64,000 bases of DNA, taken from contig JAEUJW010000017.1 in the NCBI GenBank assembly GCA_016793465.1, positions 1 to 64,000 on the forward strand, written 5' to 3'. Positions within the stretch are counted from its first letter, which is position 1. Each line of letters opens with the position of its first letter. The stretch comes from Myxococcales bacterium. Lineage in GTDB: Bacteria; Myxococcota; Polyangia; Nannocystales; Nannocystaceae. A model generated the notes under the pieces. That model ran no database searches and had not been told where the DNA came from. It saw only the letters and a list, made by a program, of their open reading frames with translations. Both the position numbers and the translations under genes were made by a program. Below are positions 32,868 through 42,128 of the stretch, one piece after another.

Positions 32868-34333
32868 GCGGGGGCTCGCAGGGCCGCGCCGGAGGCCCAG
32901 GTGGCGTGGGTGCCGCTGGCGATGCGCTCGGGCAGGCGCAGGCGGGCGACGGGTCCGGCGGCGACGTCGCTGGCGGCGAAGATGTGGCACTCGGACAGGT
33001 CGCGCACGGTGTCCATCACGTAGGTGACGACCCAGGCGTCGTCCTCGCGCTCGCCGCGGGGGGCCACGGCGACCTCGCTGGCGTACACGCCGGGTTCGTA
33101 CTTGAAAGACTCTTCGGCGCCGGTCTCGAGGTCGGTGTGGAGGATGCCGTCGAACATGAACCAGCCCTCGGGGGCGGTCATCGACCACACGTGGCGGTTG
33201 CGCAGGCCGGCGAAGCGGGGGTTGATGGTCGGGAACTCGGTGATGGTCGGCGAGAGGTTCTCTTCGCTGCAGGCGCCGGTGACGAGGTTCATGCGCCAGC
33301 GGCGGAGGGTGGGCCGCAGGCTGGCCAGGTCGATCTGGCGCATGAGCCAGGCGTACTCGCCGTGGCGCTCGGGCTGGGGCCTCGGCATGGGGTCGGCCTG
33401 GGCGTAGCCGTCGAGCACGAGCTCGTCGCCGTCCTCGAACACGTTGGTGAAGTGCAGCACGTAGGTGGCGCCGGCCTCGAACCACCGCAGCTCGTCGGCG
33501 CGGCCGCGGCGCGGCAGCACGGCGAAGCGCGACGGCAAGCGCGGGTCGTAGCGCGGGCGGTGGACGCCGCGCTGCAGCAGGTCGGGGTCCCAGAAGATCG
33601 GGAAGTCGTTGAGCACGACGTGGCGGCGGCCGAGGGCCATGTCGTGCGGCAGGCGCGGGCCGGGCAGGGCGACCGGGACGTCGTGCACGCGCGCGCCGCG
33701 GGCGTCGACCACGCCGTAGTGCATGTAGGGGGCCTGCTTCGAGTAGCGGAAGTAGTGCAGCTCGCCGGTGTGCTCGCAGACCTTGGGGTGGGCCGAGATG
33801 CCGGTGTCCTGCGGGACCCACGGCTCGGGGCCGAGCGGCTCCATGGTCTCGGCGGCGAACGCGTAGGCGTCGCCGCACTGATAGAAGGTCGAGAGCACGC
33901 GGCCGCGGTGCACGATCACGTCGGTGCTCGAGGCGTCCTTCATGCCGCCGCGCGCGCCCCAGCCGGGGTGCTGCGAGCGGCGCGGGTCCTCGGTGATGCC
34001 GGCGTAGAGCGGGGCGCCGGCGGCGAGCTCCTGGGCCAGCGCCGTGGTCGGCACGAAGCGGTTGCGGTAGCGGGCCTTGCCGCCGGCGAGGCGGACGGCG
34101 TGCAGCATGCCGTCGCCGTCGAACGGGTGGTAGCGCTCGAGCGCGGGGACCAGCGGGTTCTCGGTGTTGCGCACGTAGAGGCCGTCGAGGTCGGCGGGGA
34201 TGGAGCCCTCGACGCACTCGAGGTCGTCGTCGTCCCACTCGCGGACCTGCGGGCGCCAGGCGCCGGTGCGGTAGGGGTGGCGGTCGCCCTCGGGGATGAG
34301 GGAGCTGAAGGTGCGGTGGACGGTGGCGGTCAT
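32864..34333 (-). CDS. Carotenoid cleavage oxygenase family protein
   Basis: This is a seven-bladed-propeller iron oxygenase of 489 aa in the RPE65/carotenoid cleavage family. Four iron-binding histidines are recognisable in SAHPKV, LPHDMAL, YVLHFTNVF and SGTHATWASG. Other family blocks are VRNTENPL near residue 55, YHPFDGDGMLHAV, and FMFDGILHTDL. The family splits carotenoids, retinoids or stilbenes at double bonds with O2. Its ATG overlaps the thiolase stop and its stop overlaps the peptidase start, so the three proteins are made together. Confidence 0.92.
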   Translation of the reverse strand: MTATVHRTFSSLIPEGDRHPYRTGAWRPQVREWDDDDLECVEGSIPADLDGLYVRNTENPLVPALERYHPFDGDGMLHAVRLAGGKARYRNRFVPTTALAQELAAGAPLYAGITEDPRRSQHPGWGARGGMKDASSTDVIVHRGRVLSTFYQCGDAYAFAAETMEPLGPEPWVPQDTGISAHPKVCEHTGELHYFRYSKQAPYMHYGVVDARGARVHDVPVALPGPRLPHDMALGRRHVVLNDFPIFWDPDLLQRGVHRPRYDPRLPSRFAVLPRRGRADELRWFEAGATYVLHFTNVFEDGDELVLDGYAQADPMPRPQPERHGEYAWLMRQIDLASLRPTLRRWRMNLVTGACSEENLSPTITEFPTINPRFAGLRNRHVWSMTAPEGWFMFDGILHTDLETGAEESFKYEPGVYASEVAVAPRGEREDDAWVVTYVMDTVRDLSECHIFAASDVAAGPVARLRLPERIASGTHATWASGAALRAPA

Positions 34334-35556
34334 GCGGCGGTGTCCGTGGTGCGCTCGACGACGAAGCAGACGCTGGTGGTGGTGCTGCCGCCGAGGTTGA
34401 AGGTGAGCATGCGATCGGCGCCGGCGATCTGGCACTCGCCGGCGCGGTCGGTGACCTGGCGGGCGGCGTCGAGGAGCATGCGCACGCCGGTGGCGCCGAC
34501 CGGGTGGCCGCCGCCGATGAGCCCGCCGGTGGCGTTGATCGGCAGCCTGCCGGCGAGCGTGGTGGTGCCGTCCTCGATCACGCGCCAGGCCTCGCCGGGC
34601 GCCGCGAGGCCGAGGTGGTCGATCGCCATGTACTCGCTGATCGTGAAGCAGTCGTGGACCTCGACGCCCGAGAGCGCCGCGGGGCCGGCGATGCCGGCGC
34701 GGCGGTAGGCGTCGAGCGCGGCCTGGCGGACGTGGGGGAACAGGTGCGCGGATGCTTCGGCGCGCGCGAGCTTGTCGGCGAGGCCGAGGCCGACGGTGCG
34801 GTGGCCCCAGCCGGCGATGCGGGCGTGGCGGCGGCCGAGGCGGGCGGCGAACGCGGGCGAGGCGAGCAGCACGGCGGCGGCGCCGTCGGTGACCTGGCTG
34901 CAGTCGTGGCGGCGCAGGCGGCCGGCGACGAGCGGGTTGTGCTCGTCGCTGTCGCTGAAGTTGGCGGCGGTCAGGGTCCAGCCGCGGGTCTGCGCCAGGG
35001 GGTTGCGGCGGGCGTTACAAAAATTCTTCTCGGCGATGGCGGCGAGGTGCTCGCGGCGCAGGCCCCAGCGCTCGGCGTAGGCGTCGGCGATGCGGGCGAA
35101 CATCGCCGGCCAGAGGAAGCGGTCGCCGTGGCCCTCGCGGCCGACGTGGGCGGCGGAGCCCATGTAGCGGGCGGCCTGCTCGCCGGGCACGTTGCGCTCC
35201 TGCTCGAGGCCGAGCACGAGCACGCAGTCGTAGCGGCCGGCCTCGACGTCGGCCATGGCGGCGAGGATCGCCAGGCCGCCGGAGGCGCAGGCGCCCTCGT
35301 GACGCGACGCGGGCGCGCCCCACAATTCGGGGATCGCCGTCGCCGGCATGGCCCCGAGCTGGGCCTGGCCGGTGAACAGCTCGCCGAAGGCGTTGCCGAC
35401 GTGGATCGCGGCGATGTCGGCGGGTTCGAGGCCGGCGTCGGCGAGGGCGGCGCGCACGACGTCGCGGGTGAGGTCGGCGAGGTCGCGGCCGTCCTTGACG
35501 AGGCTGCGCGAGAAGTCGCTCTGGGCGCCGCCGAGGATGAGGACGGGGTCGGCCAT
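34330..35556 (-). CDS. Thiolase family protein (SCP2-like acetyl-CoA acyltransferase)
   Basis: This thiolase-fold protein of 408 aa has nucleophile Cys90 in EGACASGG, a VHDCFTISEY block and the GGGHPVGATG motif of the SCP2-thiolase branch. Typical activity is Claisen condensation or cleavage of acyl-CoA, though SCP2-like members often act on unusual or branched substrates. I chose the ATG at 35556 over one 21 bp upstream because a CATAGT hexamer overlaps the longer N-terminus. It heads an operon with the carotenoid oxygenase and M28 peptidase, overlapping by ATGA. Confidence 0.9.
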   Translation of the reverse strand: MADPVLILGGAQSDFSRSLVKDGRDLADLTRDVVRAALADAGLEPADIAAIHVGNAFGELFTGQAQLGAMPATAIPELWGAPASRHEGACASGGLAILAAMADVEAGRYDCVLVLGLEQERNVPGEQAARYMGSAAHVGREGHGDRFLWPAMFARIADAYAERWGLRREHLAAIAEKNFCNARRNPLAQTRGWTLTAANFSDSDEHNPLVAGRLRRHDCSQVTDGAAAVLLASPAFAARLGRRHARIAGWGHRTVGLGLADKLARAEASAHLFPHVRQAALDAYRRAGIAGPAALSGVEVHDCFTISEYMAIDHLGLAAPGEAWRVIEDGTTTLAGRLPINATGGLIGGGHPVGATGVRMLLDAARQVTDRAGECQIAGADRMLTFNLGGSTTTSVCFVVERTTDTAA

Positions 35557-35566
35557 CGGGACGTGG

Positions 35567-35572
35567 ACTATG
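35567..35572 (-). promoter_or_regulatory. -10-like CATAGT before thiolase operon
   Basis: CATAGT ends 10 nt before the preferred ATG of the thiolase gene and overlaps the alternative upstream start codon. Confidence 0.35.
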
Positions 35573-35742
35573 CGCACAAAGCGAGGGCCGCCGGAAGGGG
35601 CCGCGTACGGAGAATACGCGGCGGTCCGCGCGACGGGGCCCGCACGCGCGACGCTCGCGGACCGCGGGTGCGAGCGGCGCGTACGGTGGCGTTCGAAAGC
35701 GTCAGGCCCGGGGCGTGGCGCACGTCGACGTCGCCGCGCGGG

Positions 35743-36474
35743 CTACCAGGGCAGGCGGTCCTTCATGTGGAAGTAGCCGCCGCTGGGGCCGTCGGCGGGC
35801 AGGGTCGCCAGCCACACGCTGGTCTTGGCGCCGTCGCCGACCTCCATGGGGGCGGCGTCGGTGCCGAGGTCGGTCTTCACCCAGCCGGGGTGGGCCGAGT
35901 TGACTTTGATCGAAGTGCCGCGCAGCTCGTGGGCGAGGTGCACGGTGTAGGCGTTGAGGGCGGTCTTCGAGGTGTCGTAGGCGGCCGACTTCATGTCGTA
36001 GATCGGCGAGGCGGGGTCGCTGTGGAGGGTCAGCGAGCCGAGGATGCTGCCGAGGTTGACGATGCGGCCGGCGTCGCTGCTGCGCAGCAGCGGCAGGAAC
36101 GCGGTGGTGACGGCGATGACGCCGAACAGGTTGGTGTCGAACACCTGGCGCCACTGCTCGAGGGTGGTCTGGCTGGTGGGGGTGCCCCAGCCCTCGATGT
36201 TGATGCCGGCGTTGTTGACGAGGGTGTCGAGCTTGCCGTGGCGCTCGCGCACGTGGGCGACGGCGCGGGCGATCGACTCGGCGGAGGTGACGTCGAGGTG
36301 GATCGGCCGCACGTCGAGGCCCTCGGCGGCGAGGGCGGCGGCCGCGTCGGCGGCCTTGCCCGCGTCGCGGGCGGCGAGCAGCACGGTGTGGCCCTGCTGG
36401 GCGAGCTGACGGGCGGTCTCGCGGCCGAGGCCCTTGTTGGCGCCGGTGATGAGAATGATGCGCTTGGTGTCCAT
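35743..36474 (-). CDS. Short-chain dehydrogenase/reductase
   Basis: This is an NAD(P)-dependent classical SDR of 243 aa. The cofactor motif TGANKGLG is at residues 10-17, NNAG at 87-90, and the catalytic set is Ser143, Tyr166 and Lys170 (YDTSK). It closely follows the carbonyl-reductase-like branch (HPGWVKTDLG). Substrate is unknown; the cofactor is probably NADPH. The ATG at 36474 follows GGAGGA, a normal ribosome-binding site, with TACAGT 20 nt upstream, so this gene has a true leader. It is divergent from the lipoprotein at 36568. Confidence 0.93.
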   Translation of the reverse strand: MDTKRIILITGANKGLGRETARQLAQQGHTVLLAARDAGKAADAAAALAAEGLDVRPIHLDVTSAESIARAVAHVRERHGKLDTLVNNAGINIEGWGTPTSQTTLEQWRQVFDTNLFGVIAVTTAFLPLLRSSDAGRIVNLGSILGSLTLHSDPASPIYDMKSAAYDTSKTALNAYTVHLAHELRGTSIKVNSAHPGWVKTDLGTDAAPMEVGDGAKTSVWLATLPADGPSGGYFHMKDRLPW

Positions 36475-36554
36475 GCGTCCTCCGGGCCCGACTGTAGGAT
36501 CGCGGTGATGAACCGGCAAGCCGCGGCGCCGACGGCAGCGAGGCGGGTTTGTTG

Positions 36555-36560
36555 TACGAT
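36555..36560 (+). promoter_or_regulatory. -10-like TACGAT, leaderless spacing
   Basis: TACGAT ends 7 nt before the ATG at 36568 and overlaps the alternative ATG at 36559, which argues for the downstream start. Confidence 0.5.
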
Positions 36561-36567
36561 GCCGGGC

Positions 36568-37593
36568 ATGGCGCGTCCGTGTGCGGTCGTGATGGCGGCG
36601 CTGCTGGCGGGCGGGGCGTGTGCGCCGCGCCGCGAGGCGCCCGCGGGGCCGCGGCCGGCGATGGCGTCGCCCGGGCCCGGGCCGGAGGCGGACAGGCCCG
36701 CGCCGGAGGCGGACAGGCCCGCGCCGGAGCGGCCGCCGGAGCAGCCGATCGCGGACGCGGGGGAGCAGCCGGTCGTCGCGGAGGCGGGGCCGCCGTGGCC
36801 GGACGGGGTGCCGCGGCTGGCGGGGGCGACGGTGATCGAGACGGCGAGGATCTCGGCGAACGTCGGCGCGTCGCCGGCGGGGGCGACCTACGTGACGGCC
36901 GCGGGGGAGGTGCACGCGGTGGCGCTGGCGTGGATCGCCGCGGCGAGGGCCGCGGGGTTCCGCGTGCTGGCCGAGCGGGCCGACGATCACGTGCACGTGG
37001 CCTCGCTGATCGACGCGCGGGGCAAGCGGGCGCACCTGCTGGTCCAGACGGACGACGAGGGGCGCTCGGCCGGGATGTTCAATTATGGCAAGCACGCGCA
37101 GGTGCGGCTGCGCGGGCGCTGCGTCGAGGTGGCGCTGCGCGAGCGCAGGTTCGCGGTCGACCGCGGGGCGATCGGCCACGGCGGGGAGTATCGGCGGGGA
37201 ATTTATGAGCAGGTGGCGTCGAGTCAGATCGGGAACGACTTCGACGGCGACGGCGAGCTCGACGCGATCGTGCCGACCAACGGGCGCGCGGCGTGCCCGG
37301 AGGACGTGACGTGGACGGTGTACCTGGCCCGCGGTGCGTGCATGCACGCGGTCGGCACGGTCGGGCCGGGCGAGCTGGCCACGTGGGACCTGGTGTCCGA
37401 CAGGCCGGGGCCGCGGCCGATCGTGATGGAACATGACAGGACGGAGCTCGGCGACGGCGGTGTGATCTCGACGAAGGTGCGGACGACGTACACGTTCGAT
37501 GCGGCGAGCTCGCGGTACGTGCGACAAAAGCGCGAGGAGTCGCGCGGAGTCTGTCATCACTGCCCGTGGGGGGCGTGCAAGGCGTTGCCTTGA
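36568..37593 (+). CDS. Hypothetical lipoprotein, 341 aa
   Basis: The protein begins MARPCAVVMAALLAGGAC, with lipobox GGAC. A Pro/Glu-rich linker with a duplicated EADRPAPE follows. The mature domain alternates short strands and charged segments and carries NDFDGDGELDAIVPTNG, an EF-hand or FG-GAP-like calcium motif near residue 230. Cysteines near the end (CHHCPWGAC) may form disulfides or bind metal. Function is unknown; it is likely a surface protein. Confidence 0.72.
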   Translation: MARPCAVVMAALLAGGACAPRREAPAGPRPAMASPGPGPEADRPAPEADRPAPERPPEQPIADAGEQPVVAEAGPPWPDGVPRLAGATVIETARISANVGASPAGATYVTAAGEVHAVALAWIAAARAAGFRVLAERADDHVHVASLIDARGKRAHLLVQTDDEGRSAGMFNYGKHAQVRLRGRCVEVALRERRFAVDRGAIGHGGEYRRGIYEQVASSQIGNDFDGDGELDAIVPTNGRAACPEDVTWTVYLARGACMHAVGTVGPGELATWDLVSDRPGPRPIVMEHDRTELGDGGVISTKVRTTYTFDAASSRYVRQKREESRGVCHHCPWGACKALP

Positions 37594-37795
37594 GCGAGGT
37601 CGTCGCCGGGCGCCGGTCGAGGTCGGCGCGCAGGCAGTCGGCGAGCAGGCGGCGCACGCGGCGGACAGGTCGGTGAAGCGCCCGGGCTGCGCGGACGGGT
37701 GTCCCCGGGTGCGTGACGCGGCGGTGAGACTTCGGTCGCGCCCGCGTCGGGCCGTCGGACGGGCAAGCGGCCCGCCGTCCCGTGGAGCGGACCGG

Positions 37796-37801
37796 TAGGA
37801 T
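37796..37801 (+). promoter_or_regulatory. -10-like TAGGAT, leaderless spacing
   Basis: TAGGAT ends 6 nt before the ATG of the DUF4215/fibrinogen-like gene. Confidence 0.5.
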
Positions 37802-37807
37802 GCGGCC

Positions 37808-39550
37808 ATGACAATGCGAGCTTGGGATGGGTGGCGGGTGGTGGGTGCGTTCGTCGCGACGATCGCGGGCGGGTGCGGGGACGACGGCGCGGGCGAGACC
37901 TCGAGCGGCGACACGACGCAGGCGACGAGCGGGGCGACGAGCACGGGCGGGCCGGTGACGACCGGCGGCGAGCCGCCGACGAGCGGAGAGACGGCGGGCA
38001 CCGGCGGCGTGAGCGAGGTGACGACCGATGTCGGCACGACCGCGGACAGCACGGGGCCGGTCGGCGACGACACGACCACGACCGGCGAGTCGACCGGCGA
38101 CGCCACCAGCACCGGGCCGGCGCCGGCGTGCGGCGACGGCAACCTCGACGAGGGCGAGGCGTGCGACGACGGGCCGGCCAACGCCGACGACGCGGCGTGC
38201 ACGCTGGCGTGCGTGCTGGCGGCCTGCGGCGACGGGCTGGTGCAGGCGGGGGTCGAGGCCTGCGACGACGGCAACCAGGAGGACGGCGACGAGTGCACCA
38301 ACGCGTGCGCGCTGGCCAGCTGCGGCGACGGGCTGGTCCAGCCGGGCGAGGGGTGCGACGACGGCGACCAGGACGACACCGACGAGTGCCTGGCGACCTG
38401 CCTGCCGGCGCAGTGCGGCGACGGGGCGGTGCAGGCGGGGGTCGAGGCGTGCGACGACGGCAACGCCAGCGACGACGACGCGTGCCTGCAGACCTGCGAG
38501 GCGGCCGGCTGCGGCGACGGGTTCGTGCAGCAGGGCGTCGAGGACTGCGACGACGGCGACGACGACGACACCGACGAGTGCCTGTCGACCTGCGTGGCGG
38601 CCGGCTGCGGCGACGGCTTCGTGCAGGCGGGCGTGGAGGCGTGCGACGACGGCAACCCCGAGCAGACCGACGCCTGCCTCGACACCTGCGTGGCGGCCAG
38701 CTGCGGCGACGGCTTCGTGCAGGAGGGCGTGGAGGCGTGCGACGACGGCGACGACGACGACAGCGACGCGTGCCTCGGCACCTGCGCGGCGGCGAGCTGC
38801 GGCGACGGGGTGGTGCAGGTCGGGGTCGAGGCGTGCGACGACGGCAACGGGGCCGAGGGCGACGGCTGCACCAGCCAGTGCAAGGTCCCGACGAGCTGCA
38901 AGGAGCTGAAGGCGGCCCTGCCGAACGTGGCGAGCGGGGTGTTCCTCGTCGACCCGGACGGCATGGGGCCGCAGCCGAGCCTCGGCGTGTACTGCGACAT
39001 GGCGACCGCGGGCGGCGGCTGGACGGTGGTCGAGCGCAGCCCGCTCGGCAACCAGACCATCGGCAAGGCGCTCTACAACGACCTGCCGATCAACGCCGGC
39101 GACCCGGCCAACGCGCGCCATCGCCTCGGCAAGGCGGCCATGACGCAGGTCCGCGCCGCCGCGACCGACATGCGCATCGACTGCCGCGGGACCGACTACC
39201 TGCTCACGTCGGCGGTCAACTTGTTCAACGGGCAGGGCGGGCCCAACAGCTGCTTCAACTGGACGCAGGTGCTGTACAAGGAGGCCTCGCTGAAGGGGAA
39301 CTTCGTGCAGAACAAGACCATCTGCACCTGGCACGTCGGCACCAGCGAGGGCTGCGCCGGGGCCTGGCACATCGACGAGGGGGCGCAGAACCAGTACGGC
39401 TGCGGGCTCACCAACTACCCGTGGAAGGGCCAGCCGATCGTCTCCGGCTCGGCGGACACGTTCGCCAGCGACCCGAACACGCTCGACGCGGTCAACCCGG
39501 TGCACGACTGCCACAAGCCGGGGGCGGCGCGCTGGGTGATGCTGCGCTGA
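37808..39550 (+). CDS. Surface lipoprotein: eight DUF4215 repeats plus fibrinogen-like domain
   Basis: This is a probable cell-surface adhesin-like protein of 580 aa. The signal peptide ends in a lipobox (IAGGC, Cys23), followed by about 80 residues of Thr/Gly/Ser-rich linker. Residues about 107-360 are eight tandem cysteine-rich DUF4215 repeats of 32 residues ([13 protein letters not shown]). The C-terminus starts [12 protein letters not shown] and has the fibrinogen-like [15 protein letters not shown] motif and paired cysteines. The architecture suits extracellular ligand or glycan binding, for instance during predation or cell-cell contact; that role is inference. Confidence 0.88.
   Translation: MTMRAWDGWRVVGAFVATIAGGCGDDGAGETSSGDTTQATSGATSTGGPVTTGGEPPTSGETAGTGGVSEVTTDVGTTADSTGPVGDDTTTTGESTGDATSTGPAPACGDGNLDEGEACDDGPANADDAACTLACVLAACGDGLVQAGVEACDDGNQEDGDECTNACALASCGDGLVQPGEGCDDGDQDDTDECLATCLPAQCGDGAVQAGVEACDDGNASDDDACLQTCEAAGCGDGFVQQGVEDCDDGDDDDTDECLSTCVAAGCGDGFVQAGVEACDDGNPEQTDACLDTCVAASCGDGFVQEGVEACDDGDDDDSDACLGTCAAASCGDGVVQVGVEACDDGNGAEGDGCTSQCKVPTSCKELKAALPNVASGVFLVDPDGMGPQPSLGVYCDMATAGGGWTVVERSPLGNQTIGKALYNDLPINAGDPANARHRLGKAAMTQVRAAATDMRIDCRGTDYLLTSAVNLFNGQGGPNSCFNWTQVLYKEASLKGNFVQNKTICTWHVGTSEGCAGAWHIDEGAQNQYGCGLTNYPWKGQPIVSGSADTFASDPNTLDAVNPVHDCHKPGAARWVMLR
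38126..38889 (+). repeat. Eight 96-bp coding repeats (DUF4215)
   Basis: Tandem units of about 32 codons begin near CGGCGACGG and vary mainly in the middle (EDG, DDT, DDD, EQT). Acidic Asp runs between the cysteines suggest calcium binding. Confidence 0.9.
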
Positions 39551-39619
39551 CGGGCGGGCGAGCGCGCGGCCCGGGCCTTGTGCCGGCGGGCGCCGCGGTG
39601 CCAAGATGGCGCCGCGGGC

Positions 39620-40924
39620 ATGGGCGTGCGCGACCGGCCGGATCCATCGCAGGGGGCGCTGCGGCTCGTGCTCGAGATCTCGCGGGCGATCACCGAGCGC
39701 TCGCTCGCCGGCGCGACCGACCTCGAGCTGGTCGGCTGGGTGTGCGAGCGCGTGGTCGCGGCCGGGGTGCCGCTGTGCCGCATGCTGATCGGGGTCGACA
39801 CGCTGCACCCGCTGGTCGGCGGGCGGGTGTTCACCTGGCGGCGCGGCGAGGGGGTGTCGCTGTCGGAGTACGCGCTCGAGGACTCGCAGCCGGAGGCCGA
39901 GCCGTGGGTCAATAGCCCGTTTTTTCTGCTGCTGAGCGGCGCGGGCGAGTCGCCGTACCGCCACCGCATGGCCGGCGGGCCGTATCCTTACCCGATCCTC
40001 GCGGAGCTGGCGGAGGTCGGGGTCACCGACTACATCGCCTGCGTGCACCGACTCGGCGAGGCGGTGCGCATGGGCCAGTTCGACTGCGTGTACTCGTCGT
40101 GGGGGACGGACGCGGCCGACGGGTTCACGGAGGAGGCGGTGGCGCTGATCGACGCGATCGGCCCGTTCGTGGCGGCGGCGCTGGTGACGGAGACGACGCG
40201 GCAGATCGCGCGCACGCTGGTGGCGACGTACCTCGGAGCGGACGCGGGGGAACGCGTGCTGCGCGGGGCGATCGCCCGCGGGGTCGCCGAGCCGATCCGG
40301 GCGGTGGTGTGGCTCAGCGACCTGCGGGGGTTCACGCGCATGGTCGACGAGCTCGGCGCGGCGGTCGTGCTGCCGCTGCTCAACGACTACGCCGACCCGC
40401 AGGTCGCGGCGATCCACGCCCACGGCGGCACGGTGCTGAAGTTCATGGGCGACGGGCTGCTGGCGATCTTCCCCGTCGGCGAGGGCGCGGCCGAGGCGGG
40501 CCGGCGCGCGCTGGCGGCGGCGACGGCGGCCCTGGCGGCGATCGCCGAGGTCAGCGCGCGGCGGGCGGCGGCCGGGCTGCCGGTGACCGGGGCCTACCTC
40601 GCGCTGCACGTCGGCGAGGTGTTCTACGGCAACATCGGCGGCAAGGAGCGGCTCGACTTCACGGTCATCGGCGCGGCGGTCAACGAGGCGGCGCGCATGT
40701 CGTCGCTGTGCGGGGCGCTCGGGCAGGACATCCTGGTCTCGGAGGCGTTCGCGGCGGCCACGCCGGAGCTGCGGCGCTGCCTGGTCGCGCTCGGGCGCCA
40801 CACGCTGCGCGGGGTGGCCCAGGCGCAGGCGCTGTTCGGGGTGCCGGTGACGCGGGGCGCGGCCGGCGAGGAGGCGGCGGCGATGACGTCGGGCTCGTGG
40901 TTCGGCCGCGGCGACGACGGGTGA
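39620..40924 (+). CDS. Class III adenylate/guanylate cyclase with GAF-like sensor
   Basis: This cytoplasmic cyclase of 434 aa has an N-terminal GAF-like region (about 10-190) followed by a complete class III catalytic domain at 225-410. Metal aspartates Asp234 (WLSDLRGFT) and Asp278 (KFMGDG), specificity residues Lys274 and Asp346 (LDFTVIG), and transition-state residues Asn355 and Arg359 (AVNEAARM) are all present. Lys/Asp favours ATP as substrate, hence cAMP. The architecture resembles the adenylate cyclases common in myxobacteria. ATG at 39620 is preferred over an upstream frame extension of 14 codons. Confidence 0.9.
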   Translation: MGVRDRPDPSQGALRLVLEISRAITERSLAGATDLELVGWVCERVVAAGVPLCRMLIGVDTLHPLVGGRVFTWRRGEGVSLSEYALEDSQPEAEPWVNSPFFLLLSGAGESPYRHRMAGGPYPYPILAELAEVGVTDYIACVHRLGEAVRMGQFDCVYSSWGTDAADGFTEEAVALIDAIGPFVAAALVTETTRQIARTLVATYLGADAGERVLRGAIARGVAEPIRAVVWLSDLRGFTRMVDELGAAVVLPLLNDYADPQVAAIHAHGGTVLKFMGDGLLAIFPVGEGAAEAGRRALAAATAALAAIAEVSARRAAAGLPVTGAYLALHVGEVFYGNIGGKERLDFTVIGAAVNEAARMSSLCGALGQDILVSEAFAAATPELRRCLVALGRHTLRGVAQAQALFGVPVTRGAAGEEAAAMTSGSWFGRGDDG

Positions 40925-41008
40925 GCGGCTGGCGCCGCGTCGGAGCGGCCACGCGGGGCGCGGCGTCGCCGCCTCGACGGCGAGGCGGTTACGGCGAGCC
41001 GAGCGGAG

Positions 41009-41566
41009 CTAGGCGGGGATGAACTGCTGGTACTCGGCGATCTTGTGGCGCAGGCGGGCGTGGAGGTAGGCGCTGGCGCTGCCGAGGGCCTCGGCGATGG
41101 CGATGGCCTCGATGCGGTAGGCGGCGATCTTGGCCGGCTGCCAGTAGTGCGGCGGGCGCTCGAGGTTGACGATGCGGTCGGCGAGCTTGACGATCCACAC
41201 CTCGCGCGGCTGGGCCTGGATGCGGCGCAGGCTGTCGGTCATGGCCTCGACCTTCGGCAGGCCCGGGTCCTTCGAAAGCGCCGAGACGCCGGCGGCGACG
41301 GCGTCGCCGAACTCGGCCGCGACGCCCTCGACGGTCATGGCGGTGTCCTCGACGCTGTCGTGCAGGAGGGCGCAGGTGACCGCGAGGTCGGGGTCGTCGA
41401 CGGCCTCGACCGCGACGGCGGCCATGACCTCGGCGGCGACGGCGACGATGTGCAGGAGGTACGGCAGCTCGCTGCCCGGCATCTTCTGGCCGAGGTGGGC
41501 GATGGCGGCGAACTTCACGGCGTGGGCGTAACGCTCGGGGGACCAGGGGGTGGCGCGGGCGGTCAT
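41009..41566 (-). CDS. MESH1/SpoT-type HD hydrolase
   Basis: This is a stand-alone HD-domain hydrolase of 185 aa in the style of small alarmone hydrolases that remove pyrophosphate from (p)ppGpp. His24, His39 and the LLHDSVEDT motif (His69, Asp70, Glu73, Asp74) match the RelA/SpoT hydrolase site. ALSKDPGLPKVEAM and the VKLADRIVNLERPP segment also fit. No synthetase or regulatory domain is present. It is the last gene of a six-gene operon otherwise made of secreted proteins, 7 bp after the preceding stop. Substrate is inferred, not shown. Confidence 0.85.
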   Translation of the reverse strand: MTARATPWSPERYAHAVKFAAIAHLGQKMPGSELPYLLHIVAVAAEVMAAVAVEAVDDPDLAVTCALLHDSVEDTAMTVEGVAAEFGDAVAAGVSALSKDPGLPKVEAMTDSLRRIQAQPREVWIVKLADRIVNLERPPHYWQPAKIAAYRIEAIAIAEALGSASAYLHARLRHKIAEYQQFIPA

Positions 41567-41573
41567 GGGGCGG

Positions 41574-42116
41574 TCAGTTGGTGATGCGCTCGCCGGTGAG
41601 GTCGACCTCGGTGCGGCAATCGACGGACTGGCCCTGGATGGTGCCACTGATGCGGCTGCGCAGGACGGCGGCGAAGCGGTCGGCGCCGGTGAACTCGCCG
41701 GTCATGCGGGTGTAGAGGTCGCCGTCGCCGAGCACGCTGGCGAGGTCGTAGATGCCCCCGAGGTCGAAGGCGCCGTCGCGGTCGAGCGATCCCGCGAGCG
41801 AGAGCAGGTCGGGCGCGGACCGCGGCGCGAGCAGGAGGTAGCCGTCGGCCTGGGTGAGCTCGACGACGGCCTGGTCGCCGAGCGCCGTTAAGTCGGCGGC
41901 GCACAGGTCGAAGCCCTCGATCTCGGGGCAGTCGCAGGTCCGCGGGCCCTCCGCGGTCAGGCGGTAGGCGCCGCTGCGGGCGTCGCCCTCGGCGTCACCC
42001 TCGCCCTTGGCGACCTCGTCGACGGCGTCGGGGTCGAGCGGGTCCTCGGGCGCCGCGCTGCCGCAGGCGAGCCCGAGGGCGGGGACGAGGGCGCGGAGGC
42101 GAGTGAACGCGCGCAT
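41574..42116 (-). CDS. Hypothetical lipoprotein, 180 aa
   Basis: The N-terminus (MRAFTRLRALVPALGLAC) is a signal peptide with lipobox GLAC. An acidic Asp/Glu-rich linker follows, then a compact domain with Cys-Asp-Cys-Pro and two more cysteines, rich in strands (DQAVVELTQADGYLLLAPR). No family is recognised. It lies 12 bp downstream of the MYXO-CTERM-like gene and 7 bp upstream of the HD hydrolase gene, clearly one transcript. Confidence 0.72.
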   Translation of the reverse strand: MRAFTRLRALVPALGLACGSAAPEDPLDPDAVDEVAKGEGDAEGDARSGAYRLTAEGPRTCDCPEIEGFDLCAADLTALGDQAVVELTQADGYLLLAPRSAPDLLSLAGSLDRDGAFDLGGIYDLASVLGDGDLYTRMTGEFTGADRFAAVLRSRISGTIQGQSVDCRTEVDLTGERITN

Positions 42117-42128
42117 GGTCGGGCGAGG

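Noticed and set aside
35557..35577. Upstream ATG start for the thiolase gene
   Set aside because: It overlaps a -10-like CATAGT hexamer, and the extra seven residues precede the usual thiolase N-terminus.
37594..37807. Possible small minus-strand protein between the lipoprotein and DUF4215 genes
   Set aside because: The frame is Pro/Arg-rich with no ribosome-binding site or recognisable motif, and a promoter for the plus-strand gene occupies its start.
35743..39066. A minus-strand frame of 1107 codons joining the SDR to upstream sequence
   Set aside because: Only the last 243 codons form a protein (the SDR, from the ATG at 36474 with a GGAGGA site). The remainder is antisense to the lipoprotein and DUF4215 genes.
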